A stretch of 64,000 bases of DNA. Source: Candidatus Thiocaldithrix dubininis. GTDB taxonomy: Bacteria > Pseudomonadota > Gammaproteobacteria > Thiotrichales > Thiotrichaceae. The translations under genes were made by a program, and so were the position numbers. Position 1 is the first letter of the stretch; every line of letters starts with the position of its first letter. The stretch spans positions 1,178,001-1,242,000 of the forward strand of contig CP124755.1 of assembly GCA_029972135.1 (NCBI GenBank), read 5' to 3'. The notes under the pieces were generated by a model, which searched no databases, was not told the origin of the DNA, and was given only the letters and a program-made list of their open reading frames with translations. Shown here piece by piece: positions 1-7,268 of this stretch.

Positions 1-554
1 AATTGACCTCACGTTTACAGCATTTAAACGTGGGTGATAAAGTTATTTTAAGCAAAAAGCCGACCGGCACCTTAGTCTTACGCGATTTAAAACCAGGTAA
101 GCGCTTGTTCTTATTTGCCACGGGGACGGGTTTAGCCCCGTTTATGAGTTTGGTACACGATCCCGAAATGTATGAAAGCTTTGATAAAATTATTTTAATG
201 CATGGCGTGCGCTGGCAAAACGAATTGGCATATCAAAACTATTTAGCCACGCAGTTGCCAGAAAATGAATTTTTGGGTGAGTATGTCCGCGAAAAGTTGA
301 TTTATTATCCAGCGGTTACGCGAGAACCCTTTGTGCATCGTGGGCGTTTAACCAATTTGATCCGTTCGGGGGAGTTATTTGAGCATATTCAGCAGCCAGC
401 TTTAAACCCTGCCACCGACCGCGCCATGATCTGTGGTAGTCCGGCAATGTTGAACGATACGTCGGGTATGTTGGATGAATACGGCTTTAAAATTTCGCCG
501 CGTCAAGGTGAAATGGGCGATTATGTAATTGAGCGGGCATTCGTTGAGAAATAA
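1..554 (+). CDS. fpr: Ferredoxin--NADP(+) reductase, 5' end missing
   Basis: This is the C-terminal ~183 residues of a flavoprotein that moves electrons between NADPH and ferredoxin or flavodoxin; the start lies outside the window. The NADP-binding motif ATGTGLAPF is visible near residue 40 of the visible part, followed by HGVR and a CGSPAM motif near the end. The C-terminus ends in AFVEK, typical of the Azotobacter/Rhodobacter type of bacterial Fpr, in which the terminal extension contacts FAD. A second, differently ending Fpr gene lies at 5008-5787. The full family length is about 258 residues, so some 75 residues are missing only because of the window edge. Confidence 0.9.
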   Translation, partial: LTSRLQHLNVGDKVILSKKPTGTLVLRDLKPGKRLFLFATGTGLAPFMSLVHDPEMYESFDKIILMHGVRWQNELAYQNYLATQLPENEFLGEYVREKLIYYPAVTREPFVHRGRLTNLIRSGELFEHIQQPALNPATDRAMICGSPAMLNDTSGMLDEYGFKISPRQGEMGDYVIERAFVEK

Positions 555-586
555 ATGTGAGTGGGGTGGATGTATTAAGAAAGGTG

Positions 587-772
587 GGACACATCCCAAA
601 GAGTCGTGGGAGACTTCGACCTTGAACCAATGGTTCAAGTGGGTGCTGTGAGTGTTTATCAGGCTTACCGTCAGGCGGTCATGCACACCAAACCACTACG
701 ACAACTCCCGGGGTAAAAAATTAGGCTCAAGGATAATACCCATCCCCTCACGAGTTCCCCAGTAATGTGTCC
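587..772 (-). ncRNA. ssrS: 6S RNA
   Basis: The gene lies just downstream of zapA on the same strand, the usual gammaproteobacterial position of ssrS. The ~186-nt length matches the E. coli RNA (184 nt). The ends form a perfect 8-bp closing stem, GGACACAT (765-772) with AUGUGUCC (587-594). The 3' half carries the familiar order GCAUG, then AAGCCU, then the palindromic UUGAACCAUUGGUUCAA (622-638), which corresponds to CUUGAACCAAGGGUUCAAG in E. coli. 6S RNA mimics an open promoter and sequesters sigma-70 RNA polymerase in stationary phase. The ends are inferred from the closing stem and could be off by several bases. Confidence 0.85.
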
Positions 773-823
773 TTAGTTGTCATACTAGTACAATTTGCCT
801 TGGCTTGGAAGCGTTGACTTTTT

Positions 824-1129
824 TTATAAATTATGTTGCTGCAATACTAAATCTAAACGGCTTTGCAATTTTTGCATTTCAAGGCGTAATTCGCTTTCTG
901 CTTGCGCACTAGGAGTGGAATTGAGGTGCAATAATAATTCATAGGCGAGGTTTAAAGCGACGATAACCGCGATGCGATCCGTGCCTAACACTTTGCCGGA
1001 TTCCCGCACTTTGCGCATTTCTTTATCAACCCGTTTAGCGGATAACATTAAGCCCTCGCGCTCTTGAGGAGGACAGGCGATTTTATAATCCTTATCGAGG
1101 ATGCGCACAGTGATAGCGGTAGTTTCCAT
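824..1129 (-). CDS. zapA: Cell division protein ZapA
   Basis: The 101-residue protein binds FtsZ and bundles its protofilaments at the division ring. The N-terminal ITVRILDKDYKIACP matches the ZapA beta domain (which runs to about residue 40), and the C-terminal half is a long leucine/glutamate-rich coiled coil used for tetramerisation. I chose the ATG at 1129 because the protein from there matches the family length; an in-frame upstream start at 1198 would add a non-conserved basic leader and overlap the preceding gene. A coiled-coil gene lies 7 bp upstream and the 6S RNA gene lies downstream, a conserved cluster. Confidence 0.93.
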   Translation of the reverse strand: METTAITVRILDKDYKIACPPQEREGLMLSAKRVDKEMRKVRESGKVLGTDRIAVIVALNLAYELLLHLNSTPSAQAESELRLEMQKLQSRLDLVLQQHNL

Positions 1130-1136
1130 GCAAAAA

Positions 1137-1370
1137 TTAGGTCTCTTGTACCGATTGTTTAAGACGATCAATAATCGCTTGTAATTGTAAGCTGGCATTG
1201 GTGTTACATTGCCGCAAACGCGTACATTCTTCTATTAAGACTTTCTCGCGTTGTTTTAATTCCCTGTTTTCTCTGTTAAGCCGGTCGACTAATTTTAAAA
1301 GTTGATTGACGCTTTGTTCAATCGAATAAAACTGGGCGGGTAACGATATGTCTGGAGCTGGTGCGTTCAT
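1137..1370 (-). CDS. TIGR02449-type coiled-coil protein (ZapB-like)
   Basis: A 77-residue protein made almost entirely of a coiled coil (roughly residues 15-70, with heptads such as LLKLVDRLNRENRELKQRE). Small proteins of this type (family TIGR02449) sit directly upstream of zapA in many gammaproteobacteria and are thought to have a ZapB-like structural role in division. That function is inference from position and shape. The ATG at 1370 gives the usual length; an upstream in-frame ATG at 1415 would add 15 residues that look like leader sequence. It ends 7 bp before zapA, so the two are probably cotranscribed. Confidence 0.75.
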   Translation of the reverse strand: MNAPAPDISLPAQFYSIEQSVNQLLKLVDRLNRENRELKQREKVLIEECTRLRQCNTNASLQLQAIIDRLKQSVQET

Positions 1371-1444
1371 GCGATAATGGTAGTTAAGACTGCGAATGCA
1401 GGTCAATGTCTGCATGATAACGGTTTATCACGGAGAACCCAAAC

Positions 1445-1999
1445 TTGAACGATGTATTGCCTAATTATTTTTCTATAAATAATGCATTAGAACGCGCTGA
1501 GAGTGATTATTCAGCAGCGGAAGCACACGGTATTGCCTGCGGTATGTTAGCCATTAAACAAACCACAGAACCCGCTCAATGGTTAAAACAAGTCGTGCAA
1601 GGCGATGTTAATAATTTGTATATGCAAGAAGCCAACGCGGAATTAAGCAAATTATTTACCGTTACGCGCCAGCAAATGAACGGGGCAGATTTGGACTTTG
1701 AATTGCTTATGCCAGACGATGCCGCGTTGCCAGAACGGGTGGATGCAATGCAAGAATGGTGTCAAGGTTTTGGCTTAGGTTTAGCGGTGGCTGGTGTAAA
1801 AGATATGAAAAAATTGCCTACGGATTCCCGTGAATGGGCAGAAGATGTAGTGCGTATTGGCAGTGCGAATGATTTAGATTTAGATGATGCGGAAGAATCA
1901 GAGGACGCACTAGCCGAAATTATCGAATATTTGCGCGTGGGCGTGTTGATGATGAACGAAGAAATGCAGCCCATGCAAACACCTACCCAGATTCATTAA
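1445..1999 (+). CDS. ygfB: UPF0149 family protein YgfB
   Basis: A 184-residue cytosolic, acidic helical protein of the UPF0149/YgfB family. The conserved AEAHGIACGML motif is near residue 25 and WCQGFGLGL near residue 117. In Pseudomonas, YgfB has been linked to control of ampDh3 expression; whether that holds here is unknown. The start is a TTG, supported by a GGAG ribosome-binding site 8 bp upstream and by the alignment of the first residues. It is divergent from the zapA cluster and directly precedes pepP, as in E. coli (ygfB-pepP-ubiH). ubiH does not follow here. Confidence 0.88.
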   Translation: MNDVLPNYFSINNALERAESDYSAAEAHGIACGMLAIKQTTEPAQWLKQVVQGDVNNLYMQEANAELSKLFTVTRQQMNGADLDFELLMPDDAALPERVDAMQEWCQGFGLGLAVAGVKDMKKLPTDSREWAEDVVRIGSANDLDLDDAEESEDALAEIIEYLRVGVLMMNEEMQPMQTPTQIH

Positions 2000-2028
2000 T
2001 AACAATATCAATTCATATAAGGCTTTAT

Positions 2029-3414
2029 ATGTCATCTAGCGTTTGTTTACCTGCCAGTGAATTTGCTAAACGTCGCCAGCGTTTATTAAAAAAATTGGGC
2101 AAGGGCAGTATTGCGATTGTGCCCGCTGCTACGCATCAGATTCGGAATCGTGATGCAGAATATCCGTTTCGGCAAAATAGCGATTTTCAATATTTAACGG
2201 GTTTTCCCGAACCGGATGCGGTCGCCGTGTTTATCCCCAATCGAGCCGACGGTGAATATGTGCTGTTTTGTTTACCAAAAGATCCGCACGCAGAGCGTTG
2301 GACAGGTATTCGCGTTGGTATCGACGATGCCAAAACCCGTTATGGGGCAGATCAAGCTTTTTTGCTGGATGAACTCGATCAGCGTTTGCCGCAATTATTA
2401 AGGGGCTGCGAACAGGTTTATTACGATTTAGGTTTAAACCCCACATTTGATCAGCGGGTAATCGGCTACTTAAACCAATTACGGCAACAAGCCCGCGCAG
2501 GTGTACAAATTCCGCATACCTTGACGATGCTAGAACGGATCGTGCATGACATGCGTTTGTTTAAATCGCCTGCTGAACTTAAGTTAATGCGCCATGCTGC
2601 ACAAACCTCTGCCCGAGCGCATACTTATGCGATGCAAATTTGTGAACCGGGTTTATACGAGTATGAACTGGATGCGGTCTTTGCCCATGAATTCCGCCAA
2701 GACAATATGCAGGCAGCGTATACCACGATTGTTGGTGGCGGCAAAAATGCTTGTATTTTGCACTATATCGAAAACAATGCGCGTTTACAGGATGGCGATT
2801 TAGTTTTGATTGATGCGGGCGCGGAATACGATTGTTATGCCAGTGATATTACCCGCACCTTTCCCGTTAACGGTCGGTTTAGCCCCGAACAACGCGCCTT
2901 ATATCAAATCGTGCTAGACGCACAACAAGCCGCGATTGCTGCCGCCCAACCGGGCAATACGTGGGACGACCCGCATCAAGCCGCTGTAAAAGTGTTAGCA
3001 CAGGGTTTAATTGATGTTGGGATTTTGCAAGGCAGTTTAGAGGATGCGTTAAAAGTGCCAGACCGCGTTGCAGGTGAGCCGCCTAAAGAAGCACCGTATC
3101 GCCAGTTTTATATGCACCGCACCGGGCATTGGTTGGGCTTAGATGTGCATGATGTTGGTGATTATAAGGTGAATGGACAATGGCGTATTTTACAGCCGGG
3201 CATGGTGTTAACGGTTGAACCCGGGTTGTATATTTCACCTGCTGAGAATGTCGACCCTAAATGGTGGAATATTGGTATTCGCATTGAAGACGATGTATTG
3301 ATTACCAAGACAGGCAATGAGATTTTGACGAAAGATGTAGTCAAAGAAATTGCTGAGATCGAAGCCTTGATCAGATTGCGTGTCAAACCTCGCCCTTCAG
3401 GTCGGAAAGGATAG
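2029..3414 (+). CDS. pepP: Xaa-Pro aminopeptidase (aminopeptidase P II)
   Basis: A 461-residue metallopeptidase that removes N-terminal residues preceding proline. An N-terminal creatinase-like domain (about 1-170) is followed by the pita-bread catalytic domain. The dimetal ligands are recognisable: Asp in LIDAGAEYDCYASDITRTFP, His in HRTGHWLGLDVHD, Glu in LTVEPGLYI and Glu in IGIRIEDD. E. coli PepP has 441 residues. The last ~12 residues (RVKPRPSGRKG) are basic and unlike the normal ending. They coincide with transposon-end-like sequence, so the original stop may have been altered by the insertion downstream. Confidence 0.93.
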   Translation: MSSSVCLPASEFAKRRQRLLKKLGKGSIAIVPAATHQIRNRDAEYPFRQNSDFQYLTGFPEPDAVAVFIPNRADGEYVLFCLPKDPHAERWTGIRVGIDDAKTRYGADQAFLLDELDQRLPQLLRGCEQVYYDLGLNPTFDQRVIGYLNQLRQQARAGVQIPHTLTMLERIVHDMRLFKSPAELKLMRHAAQTSARAHTYAMQICEPGLYEYELDAVFAHEFRQDNMQAAYTTIVGGGKNACILHYIENNARLQDGDLVLIDAGAEYDCYASDITRTFPVNGRFSPEQRALYQIVLDAQQAAIAAAQPGNTWDDPHQAAVKVLAQGLIDVGILQGSLEDALKVPDRVAGEPPKEAPYRQFYMHRTGHWLGLDVHDVGDYKVNGQWRILQPGMVLTVEPGLYISPAENVDPKWWNIGIRIEDDVLITKTGNEILTKDVVKEIAEIEALIRLRVKPRPSGRKG

Positions 3415-3416
3415 CG
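3387..3416. repeat. IS200/IS605 end-like hairpin at the 3' end of pepP
   Basis: The sequence CGCCCTTCAGGTCGGAAAGG can fold as an imperfect hairpin (CGCCC, loop TTCA, GGTCG) and is followed by AGGAT. This resembles the subterminal palindrome and tail of IS200/IS605-family ends. It overlaps the last codons of pepP and lies just outside the tnpA remnant, where an element's left end would be expected. Identification is by motif resemblance only. Confidence 0.35.
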
Positions 3417-3448
3417 CGGGCGGTGTAGCCACCCTATGTTCGGCGTGT

Positions 3449-3649
3449 CTAATGGGGTGTTTGCTGCTGCTCAATGTATTGGCGAATCACCGAAATGTGT
3501 GCGCCACCTCAACTGCCCGCAAAATAGCGGGGCGACCACAACGCCCCGCCCCAAAGTTTCTTACGTAGGCTGAGATAGTTTTTCGCGGCGTTAGTCCGAC
3601 TGGAAACGCCTTTCAAACTGTTTACCCATTCCGTCTCAAAAAGCGGCAT
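3449..3649 (-). pseudogene. tnpA: Remnant of IS200-type Y1 transposase TnpA (C-terminal part)
   Basis: Reading the minus strand from 3649 gives 46 codons including WVNSLKGVSSR, LRKKLWGGALWSP and RYFAGS, then an in-frame TGA at 3509-3511. In the same frame GGAHISVIRQYIEQQQ follows up to the natural stop at 3449. This string is characteristic of the C-terminal third of IS200/IS605 TnpA, in which the interrupted position normally reads as a coding residue between S and GG. The catalytic HUH motif lies upstream in a full gene and is absent; the match ends about 12 bp from the divergent tnpB start. The remnant is therefore both truncated and stop-interrupted, and cannot transpose the element by itself. 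Confidence 0.8.
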
Positions 3650-3654
3650 ATAAT
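3649..3654 (+). promoter_or_regulatory. Possible -10 element of tnpB, almost leaderless
   Basis: A perfect TATAAT ends only 6 bp before the tnpB ATG at 3661, and no Shine-Dalgarno sequence fits between them. If it is used, the transcript would begin at or within the start codon (leaderless). No good -35 box is visible at 16-18 bp. Confidence 0.35.
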
Positions 3655-3660
3655 ACAGCT

Positions 3661-4881
3661 ATGCAACGCTTACAAGCCTTTAAATACGAACTTAATCCCG
3701 ACGGCGCACAACAGCGACTGATGCGCCGTTACGCGGGTTCGTGCCGCTTTGTTTACAACAAAGCCTTAGCGTTGCAACAAGCCAACCATGCAGCGGGTGA
3801 AAAATTCATCGGTTATGTGGCAATGGCAAAATACCTGACGGCATGGCGCAATGGGGAAGAAACACCGTGGCTGAAAGATGCGCCTGTTCACCCCTTGCAA
3901 CACGCCTTAAAGGACTTGGAAAAAGCCTACCAAAACTTTTTTGCCAAGCGTGCGGATTTCCCCCGCTTCAAACGTAAGGGCAGTGGTGACAGCTTCCGCT
4001 ACCCAGACCCCAAACAAATCAAGCTCGATCAAGGTAATAGCCGACTTTTTCTGCCAAAACTAGGCTGGATACGTTACCGCAATAGCCGCGATGTGTTAGG
4101 GGAATTGCGCAATGTCACCGTTTCCAGCAACGGCGGCAAGTGGTACATCAGCATCCAAACCCAACGGGAAGTGGAGCAACCAACATCCATAGCCACCACG
4201 AGTATTGGCATTGACTTGGGCATAGCCCGTTTTGCCACGTTCTCGGATGGCAGCTACATTGCCCCGCTCAACAGCTTTAAAATTCAACAAGCCAAGCTCG
4301 CCAAGTACCAACGGCGCATGGCACACAAACAAAAGTTCAGCAACAACTGGAAAAAAGCGAAAGCTAAGGTTCAAAAAATCCACACCAAAATCGCCAACGC
4401 CCGCCGCGATTTCCTGCACAAAACCACGACCACGATCAGCCAAAACCACGCGGTGGTGTTCGTCGAAGATTTGCAGGTCCGCAATATCTCCCAATCAGCG
4501 GCAGGCACAGCAGAAAATCCCGGCACAAACGTTGCAGCGAAGTCCGGTCTGAACAAAGCCATCCTTGACCAAGGCTGGGGTGAATTTCGGCGGCAACTTG
4601 ATTACAAGACGGCATGGAACGGCGGGATGCTGTTTGCCGTGCCACCGCAGTACACCAGCCAAACCTGTCCGTGCTGTGGTCATGTGTCAGCCGATAACCG
4701 CCAAACCCAAGCTCGCTTTGCGTGTGTGGAATGTGGCTATGAAAACCACGCCGATGTGGTCGGGGCGGTCAATGTGTTAGAGCGGGGACACCGCTTGTTA
4801 GCCTGTGGAGATGGGGCATTACGCCTCTCGATGAAGCAGGAACTCACCGAAGTAAGTCGGCTATCTAGCCGAATGCAGTAG
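3661..4881 (+). CDS. tnpB: RNA-guided endonuclease TnpB (IS200/IS605 OrfB)
   Basis: A 406-residue TnpB, intact by eye. The N-terminal OrfB helix-turn-helix region (YAGSCRFVYNKALALQ) is followed by the RuvC-like nuclease with Asp in GIDLGIA (about residue 184), Glu in VFVEDLQVRN, and the final Asp in ENHADVVGAVNVL. A four-Cys zinc finger, CPCCGH and CVECGY, sits between motifs II and III. TnpB proteins cut DNA at a TAM, guided by an omega RNA made from the 3' end of the gene and the right end of the element. The region is GC-richer than its neighbours. No active tnpA is present in the window. Confidence 0.92.
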   Translation: MQRLQAFKYELNPDGAQQRLMRRYAGSCRFVYNKALALQQANHAAGEKFIGYVAMAKYLTAWRNGEETPWLKDAPVHPLQHALKDLEKAYQNFFAKRADFPRFKRKGSGDSFRYPDPKQIKLDQGNSRLFLPKLGWIRYRNSRDVLGELRNVTVSSNGGKWYISIQTQREVEQPTSIATTSIGIDLGIARFATFSDGSYIAPLNSFKIQQAKLAKYQRRMAHKQKFSNNWKKAKAKVQKIHTKIANARRDFLHKTTTTISQNHAVVFVEDLQVRNISQSAAGTAENPGTNVAAKSGLNKAILDQGWGEFRRQLDYKTAWNGGMLFAVPPQYTSQTCPCCGHVSADNRQTQARFACVECGYENHADVVGAVNVLERGHRLLACGDGALRLSMKQELTEVSRLSSRMQ

Positions 4882-4931
4882 GAATTCCCTTTGTTTTGGG
4901 AGGGAAGGATGTCAAGAATTAAGAATCCAAG
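4780..4931 (+). ncRNA. Predicted omega RNA scaffold and guide of the TnpB element
   Basis: TnpB guide RNAs span the 3' end of tnpB and the element's right end, with the guide taken from the flank. Just after the stop codon there is a hairpin, TTCCCT (4885-4890) with AGGGAA (4901-4906), followed by GGATGTCAA, a tail common at IS200/IS605 right ends. Assuming the element ends at 4915, the guide would begin GAATTAAGAATCCAAG (4916-4931). The 5' limit is a guess and the boundary is by motif only. Confidence 0.45.
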
Positions 4932-5007
4932 GGTTTAGCTAAGGCTATTTGGCGCGTTTCTTAACAGTTGCTAGATTGTTAGCAACCCCGTGTTAGGAGC
5001 TAACAAT

Positions 5008-5787
5008 ATGGCTATCGCTAATCCGATTATGCAATCCACTTGGTTGCCTGCAACTGTTATTGAAAACCAACAATGGACACCCCGCTTGTATTCTTTGCGT
5101 CTGCAAGCGGAGTTATTGCCATTTAAAGCCGGGCAATTTGTGCGCTTGCAATTGCCACTACCCGTAGACGGCTTACCGCAATTTATTGCCAAATCCTATT
5201 CGCTATTGAATGCCCCCGATGACCCTATTGCTGAAGTATTTTTTAACATTGTACCCAATGGCAAATTATCCACTGCCTTAGCGCAATTACAGCTAGGTGA
5301 TAGGCTGGAAATCTCGCAGCCTGCTAATGGCTTTTTTGTGTTGGATGAAGTTCCACAAGCGGCACAATTATGGATGATTGCCACGGGTACGGGGCTTGGG
5401 CCGTATTTGTCTATTTTGAAAACCGCGCAAGCATGGCAACGCTTTGAACAAATCGTGTTAGTACACGGCGTGCCATTAGTTGCGGAATTGGCTTATCAAG
5501 ATTTGATTGCGAATTTTTTGGAACAACACCCGCAACAATTTCAGTATGTATCTTGTGTGACACGGGAAAATAACCCGAATGGTTTAAATGGGCGCGTTAC
5601 TACTAATTTGCAATCCGGTGTATTAGAACAAGTCACCGATTTAAACATAAACCCGCAAGATTCGCAGATTATGTTATGTGGTAATCACGCCATGTTAGAT
5701 GAAATGAAAACTTTATTAGCACAACGTGGTTTACAAAAACATTTACGGCATAAACCGGGACACATTACTACTGAACAATATTTTTAG
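5008..5787 (+). CDS. fpr: Ferredoxin--NADP(+) reductase, second type
   Basis: A 259-residue flavoprotein reductase. The FAD-binding motif reads AKSYSLLNAP near residue 71, the NADP motif ATGTGLGPY near residue 128, and CGNHAMLDEM lies near residue 230. The protein ends in ITTEQYF, close to the E. coli Fpr type and unlike the AFVEK ending of the copy at the window start. I chose the ATG at 5008 because TTAGGAG sits 8 bp upstream; an in-frame GTG at 4990 would swallow that ribosome-binding site. The gene follows the TnpB element directly, so its promoter region may include element-derived DNA. Confidence 0.92.
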   Translation: MAIANPIMQSTWLPATVIENQQWTPRLYSLRLQAELLPFKAGQFVRLQLPLPVDGLPQFIAKSYSLLNAPDDPIAEVFFNIVPNGKLSTALAQLQLGDRLEISQPANGFFVLDEVPQAAQLWMIATGTGLGPYLSILKTAQAWQRFEQIVLVHGVPLVAELAYQDLIANFLEQHPQQFQYVSCVTRENNPNGLNGRVTTNLQSGVLEQVTDLNINPQDSQIMLCGNHAMLDEMKTLLAQRGLQKHLRHKPGHITTEQYF

Positions 5788-5860
5788 AACTTATATAAAT
5801 TTCTTGCGCTATGTGTTTAACGAGCGGTGGTAGGTGCAAGCGCGAGATTGAGAGTAAATA

Positions 5861-6184
5861 ATGGGATACATCAGACACCACGCGATTATTGTTACCTCAG
5901 CAGATCAGGCAGCCTTGAAACGAGCGCATGATAAGGCATTTGAAATTTTTAAAGACATTGCGCCGATCACCCCAGAGGCAGTGAATGGTTATGCTTCGTT
6001 CTTAATTGCACCAGACGGAGGCAAAGAGGGGCGAGAGCGTTCCGAGCAAGGCGATGCTGCCAGAGATACTTTTATCGCATGGTTAGAGCAAAGCCGCAAT
6101 GAGGACGGTTTTACCGAACTTGATTATGTTGAGGTACAATTTGGAGATGATGAAGGCGTGAGTTTATTGTTGCGAGCTAGCTAA
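5861..6184 (+). CDS. Conserved protein of unknown function, 107 aa
   Basis: A small, probably cytosolic acidic protein starting MGYIRHHAIIVTS. It has a NGYASFLIAPDGGKEGRERSE core and ends with a short beta-rich segment, LDYVEVQFGDDEG. I recognise the pattern as a conserved bacterial and phage-associated hypothetical family, but I know no function. There is no signal peptide, membrane segment or cysteine. It stands alone between the second fpr and accA, on the same strand as both. Confidence 0.75.
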   Translation: MGYIRHHAIIVTSADQAALKRAHDKAFEIFKDIAPITPEAVNGYASFLIAPDGGKEGRERSEQGDAARDTFIAWLEQSRNEDGFTELDYVEVQFGDDEGVSLLLRAS

Positions 6185-6303
6185 GCAGTGCTTGGTTTAT
6201 TAACAGCTTCGGGGCATAAGGCTTTGCGGCTTTTTTTGGTAATCCCTGCATAAGTATGTAAAATTAGCGGCTTGACTGATGGGGTACGGAAAAACGACAG
6301 GCA

Positions 6304-7257
6304 ATGAACCCGGATTATCTTGATTTTGAACAACCTATCGCTGAATTACAGGCGAAGATTGAAGAGTTGCGTTATGTGGATAACGCGGAAGTAAACTTGA
6401 ATGAAGAGATTGCGAAGCTGGAGGAGAAGGCTAACTCCTTAACGCGTTCGATCTTTTCTAAATTAACGCCTCGGCAAATTTCGCAATTAGCTCGTCACCC
6501 AAAACGTCCGTACACCTTGGATTTAATCGAGTATTTGTTTACCGATTTTCGTGAATTGCACGGGGATCGGGCGTATGCCGATGATAAGGCGATCATTGGC
6601 GGTTTAGCGCGTTTCCAAGGGCAACCCGTAATGGTGATTGGTCATCAGAAGGGGCGCAATACTAAAGATAATATTATGCGTAATTTCGGCATGCCACGCC
6701 CGGAAGGTTATCGCAAAGCCTTGCGTTTAATGCGGATGGCAGAGAAGTTTAATTTGCCGGTGATTACGTTTATTGACACACCGGGGGCGTATCCGGGGAT
6801 TGGGGCAGAGGAGCGCGGGCAAAGTGAAGCGATTGCGCGCAATCTGTATGAAATGGCAAAGTTACGCACGCCGATTATTTGTACCGTGGTGGGTGAAGGC
6901 GGTTCAGGTGGCGCATTAGCCATTGGTGTGGGTGATCGTGTGATGATGTTGCAATATGCGACCTATTCGGTCATTTCGCCGGAAGGCTGCGCGTCGATTT
7001 TGTGGAAAAGTGCTGAGAAAGCGGCGGATGCCGCAGATGCAATGGGTATTACCGCCGACCGCATTAAAAGCTTAGGCTTGATTGATTATATTGTACCCGA
7101 ACCCTTAGGCGGGGCGCATCGCAATATGCAAGGTGCGGCTAAATTATTAGGTGAAGCGCTTGAAGCCCAATTGCGTGAAGTGAAGTCTGTACCCTTGGAT
7201 GATTTATTAGCCAAGCGTTATCAACGCATTATGGATTTTGGTCAGTTTGAAGAATGA
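6304..7257 (+). CDS. accA: Acetyl-CoA carboxylase carboxyltransferase subunit alpha
   Basis: A 317-residue subunit (E. coli 319) which, with AccD, transfers the carboxyl group from carboxybiotin to acetyl-CoA, the first committed step of fatty-acid synthesis. A coiled-coil N-terminus (residues 8-50) precedes the crotonase-like core with the oxyanion-hole glycines in [12 protein letters not shown] and the conserved [14 protein letters not shown]. tilS starts 11 bp after the stop, so the two are likely cotranscribed, a pairing also seen near accA in enterobacteria. Confidence 0.96.
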   Translation: MNPDYLDFEQPIAELQAKIEELRYVDNAEVNLNEEIAKLEEKANSLTRSIFSKLTPRQISQLARHPKRPYTLDLIEYLFTDFRELHGDRAYADDKAIIGGLARFQGQPVMVIGHQKGRNTKDNIMRNFGMPRPEGYRKALRLMRMAEKFNLPVITFIDTPGAYPGIGAEERGQSEAIARNLYEMAKLRTPIICTVVGEGGSGGALAIGVGDRVMMLQYATYSVISPEGCASILWKSAEKAADAADAMGITADRIKSLGLIDYIVPEPLGGAHRNMQGAAKLLGEALEAQLREVKSVPLDDLLAKRYQRIMDFGQFEE

Positions 7258-7268
7258 TTGTGTAAGGC

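Noticed and set aside
3380..3568. A 62-codon plus-strand frame between pepP and tnpB
   Set aside because: The same DNA encodes the minus-strand TnpA C-terminus with clear family residues; the plus-strand frame is incidental.
4096..4780. Several frames on both strands inside tnpB
   Set aside because: All overlap the well-supported tnpB reading frame and lack family matches.
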